In this document: positions 4,715-5,640 of the stretch, piece after piece
Layout: the number at the start of each line of letters is the position of its first letter
Position numbering within the stretch: the stretch's first letter is position 1
NCBI GenBank assembly: GCA_005879095.1
Contig: VBLM01000420.1
Location: forward strand, 1 to 5,640
Reading direction: 5' to 3'
DNA: 5,640 nucleotides
From: Deltaproteobacteria bacterium
GTDB lineage: Bacteria; Myxococcota; Myxococcia; Myxococcales; 40CM-4-68-19
Program-made: the position numbers and the translations under genes
Notes under the pieces: generated by a model
Told to the model about the DNA's origin: nothing
Seen by the model: only the letters and a program-made list of their open reading frames with translations
Database searches by the model: none

Positions 4715-5640
4715 GCCTCGAGGCGGCGGAACACGAGCGGCAGGCCGATGCGCGCGATGTCGGTGGCGATGAGCGCGGTCTCGCTGAGCTGGGCCGCGGC
4801 GAGGTCGCCGGCAAAGGCATGGAGGAAGACGGCGAGCCGCGCGCGATCGCCGGTTCCTCCGGCGCCGCCGCGCCGTGCCAGGACGGCGGCCGCGATTCCG
4901 GTGAGCACGTCACCCGTGCCAGCCGTGGCCATGCCGGGATTGCCGGCGGGGCAGATGGCGCTCGCGCCGTCGGGGTCGGCGATGACCGAATGCGCACCTT
5001 TCAGCACGATGTGCGCGCCGAACCGCTGCGCGGCTTTGGTCGCGGCGTCGATGCGGTCGGCGAGGATGCGCTCCGTTTCCTCACCGGTCAGCCGCGCGAA
5101 CTCGCCCGGGTGCGGCGTGAACACGGGCGGGCTGGGCGCGGCGCGGACCCAGCCGGCGATCTCTCCGCGATGCTCGGCGAGAGCGTTCAGCGCATCGGCA
5201 TCGACGACGGTGGCTTCGGCTTGCGCGAGCAGCGCGCCGATCAGCGCCGCCGTTTCCGGGCCGCGCGGGATGCCGGGACCGACGGCGAGCGCGCTCTTGC
5301 CTTTCAAGGCTGCTTTCAGCGGCTCGAGATCCCTGGCGCCGAGCGGACCGTCGCCGGGCAGCGCGAGCGTGACCAGGCCCGCGCCGGCGCGCAGCGCGCC
5401 TTCGCAGACCATCGCCGCGGCGCCGCTCTTTCCCTGCGAGCCGGCGACGACCAGCACGTGGCCGTAGTCGTTCTTGTGCGAATTGCGCGGCCGCGGCGCG
5501 AGGTGCTCCCGGGCCCAGTCCTCATCGACGAGCTCGCACGATTTTTCGCTCAGCTTTGCTTCCAGCTGGGACGGAATGCCGATCGGCTCGACGACGATCC
5601 GGCCTGCGCAGTCGGCGCCCGGATGCAGGTACAGCCCGCG
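4711..5640 (-). CDS. nnr: bifunctional NAD(P)HX epimerase / ADP-dependent NAD(P)HX dehydratase (3' part, runs off right edge)
   Basis: This enzyme repairs hydrated NADH and NADPH: an N-terminal epimerase interconverts the S and R forms, and a C-terminal ADP-dependent dehydratase restores the cofactor. The visible 309 residues open with the end of the epimerase (YjeF-N) domain, RGLYLHPGADCAGRIVV then EPIGIP (1-24). The linker LAPRPRNSHKNDYG leads into the dehydratase start, HVLVVAGSQGKSGAAAM (61-77). Further landmarks are VVGPGIP-like AVGPGIPRG (119-127), VVDADALN (145-152), FTPHPGEFARL (174-184), VLKGAHSV (212-219) and GNPGMATAGTGDVLTGIAA (233-251), with the catalytic Asp in GTGD. A GTG at 5457 could look like a start, but the coding frame continues upstream through recognisable epimerase sequence, so the gene begins beyond the window. 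The stop overlaps the tsaE start (ATGA), indicating an operon and coupling. Older names are yjeF and nnrD/nnrE. Confidence 0.96.
   Translation of the reverse strand, partial: RGLYLHPGADCAGRIVVEPIGIPSQLEAKLSEKSCELVDEDWAREHLAPRPRNSHKNDYGHVLVVAGSQGKSGAAAMVCEGALRAGAGLVTLALPGDGPLGARDLEPLKAALKGKSALAVGPGIPRGPETAALIGALLAQAEATVVDADALNALAEHRGEIAGWVRAAPSPPVFTPHPGEFARLTGEETERILADRIDAATKAAQRFGAHIVLKGAHSVIADPDGASAICPAGNPGMATAGTGDVLTGIAAAVLARRGGAGGTGDRARLAVFLHAFAGDLAAAQLSETALIATDIARIGLPLVFRRLEA

Noticed and set aside
4343..5467. Long plus-strand open frame opposite tsaE and nnr (374 codons)
   Set aside because: It is antisense to two securely identified conserved genes and has Ser/Ala/Arg-biased composition typical of a shadow frame.
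1..5640. A novel defence or mobile system
   Set aside because: The genes are housekeeping or envelope proteins. There is no nuclease, toxin, reverse transcriptase, recombinase or integration boundary in the window.

Overview
The window is GC-rich, tightly packed bacterial chromosome, most likely from a Gram-negative bacterium of myxobacterial or deltaproteobacterial type. That placement is an inference. It rests on the GC-rich third codon positions, a phosphatidylserine decarboxylase, a Pro/Ala-rich lipoprotein and an exported PEGA-domain protein with C-terminal membrane helices. I see no transposase, integrase, phage gene, CRISPR array, tRNA or rRNA, and no recognisable defence system. No stretch longer than about 135 bases lacks a gene.

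Left part (1-1335, minus strand): the 5' half of psd (phosphatidylserine decarboxylase) runs off the left edge. Upstream of it on the same strand is a small secreted lipoprotein of unknown function. A strong GC-rich hairpin fills the 86 bases between the two and ends only 8 bases before the psd start codon.

Middle (1336-3470): a divergent intergenic region of 82 bases leads to a plus-strand gene for an unrecognised exported protein. Its signal-peptide segment and its body lie in different reading frames, so there is an apparent one-base frameshift near 1498-1500. This gene converges on a minus-strand gene for a PEGA-domain envelope protein. Almost all of the space between them is one large imperfect inverted repeat (2320-2449) with arms of about 62 bases built from degenerate TTCTTG-like hexamers. 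It is the most unusual element in the window.

Right part (3471-5640): a 58-base divergent region carries a TTGTACAA palindrome that may serve as a -10 box. It separates the PEGA gene from a YafJ-type class II glutamine amidotransferase gene on the plus strand. The amidotransferase gene overlaps, tail to tail by 23 bases, the minus-strand pair nnr-tsaE. nnr encodes a bifunctional NAD(P)HX epimerase/dehydratase and is cut at the right edge. tsaE encodes the ATPase of the tRNA t6A-forming complex. The two share an ATGA stop/start overlap, so they are very probably co-transcribed and translationally coupled. This pair is a common housekeeping arrangement (yjeF-yjeE in E. coli).

Overall the window holds conserved housekeeping genes (psd, tsaE, nnr and probably the amidotransferase) mixed with lineage-specific envelope proteins. 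The unexplained signals are non-coding (the long hexamer palindrome, the psd leader hairpin, the possible leaderless promoter) plus the frameshift.
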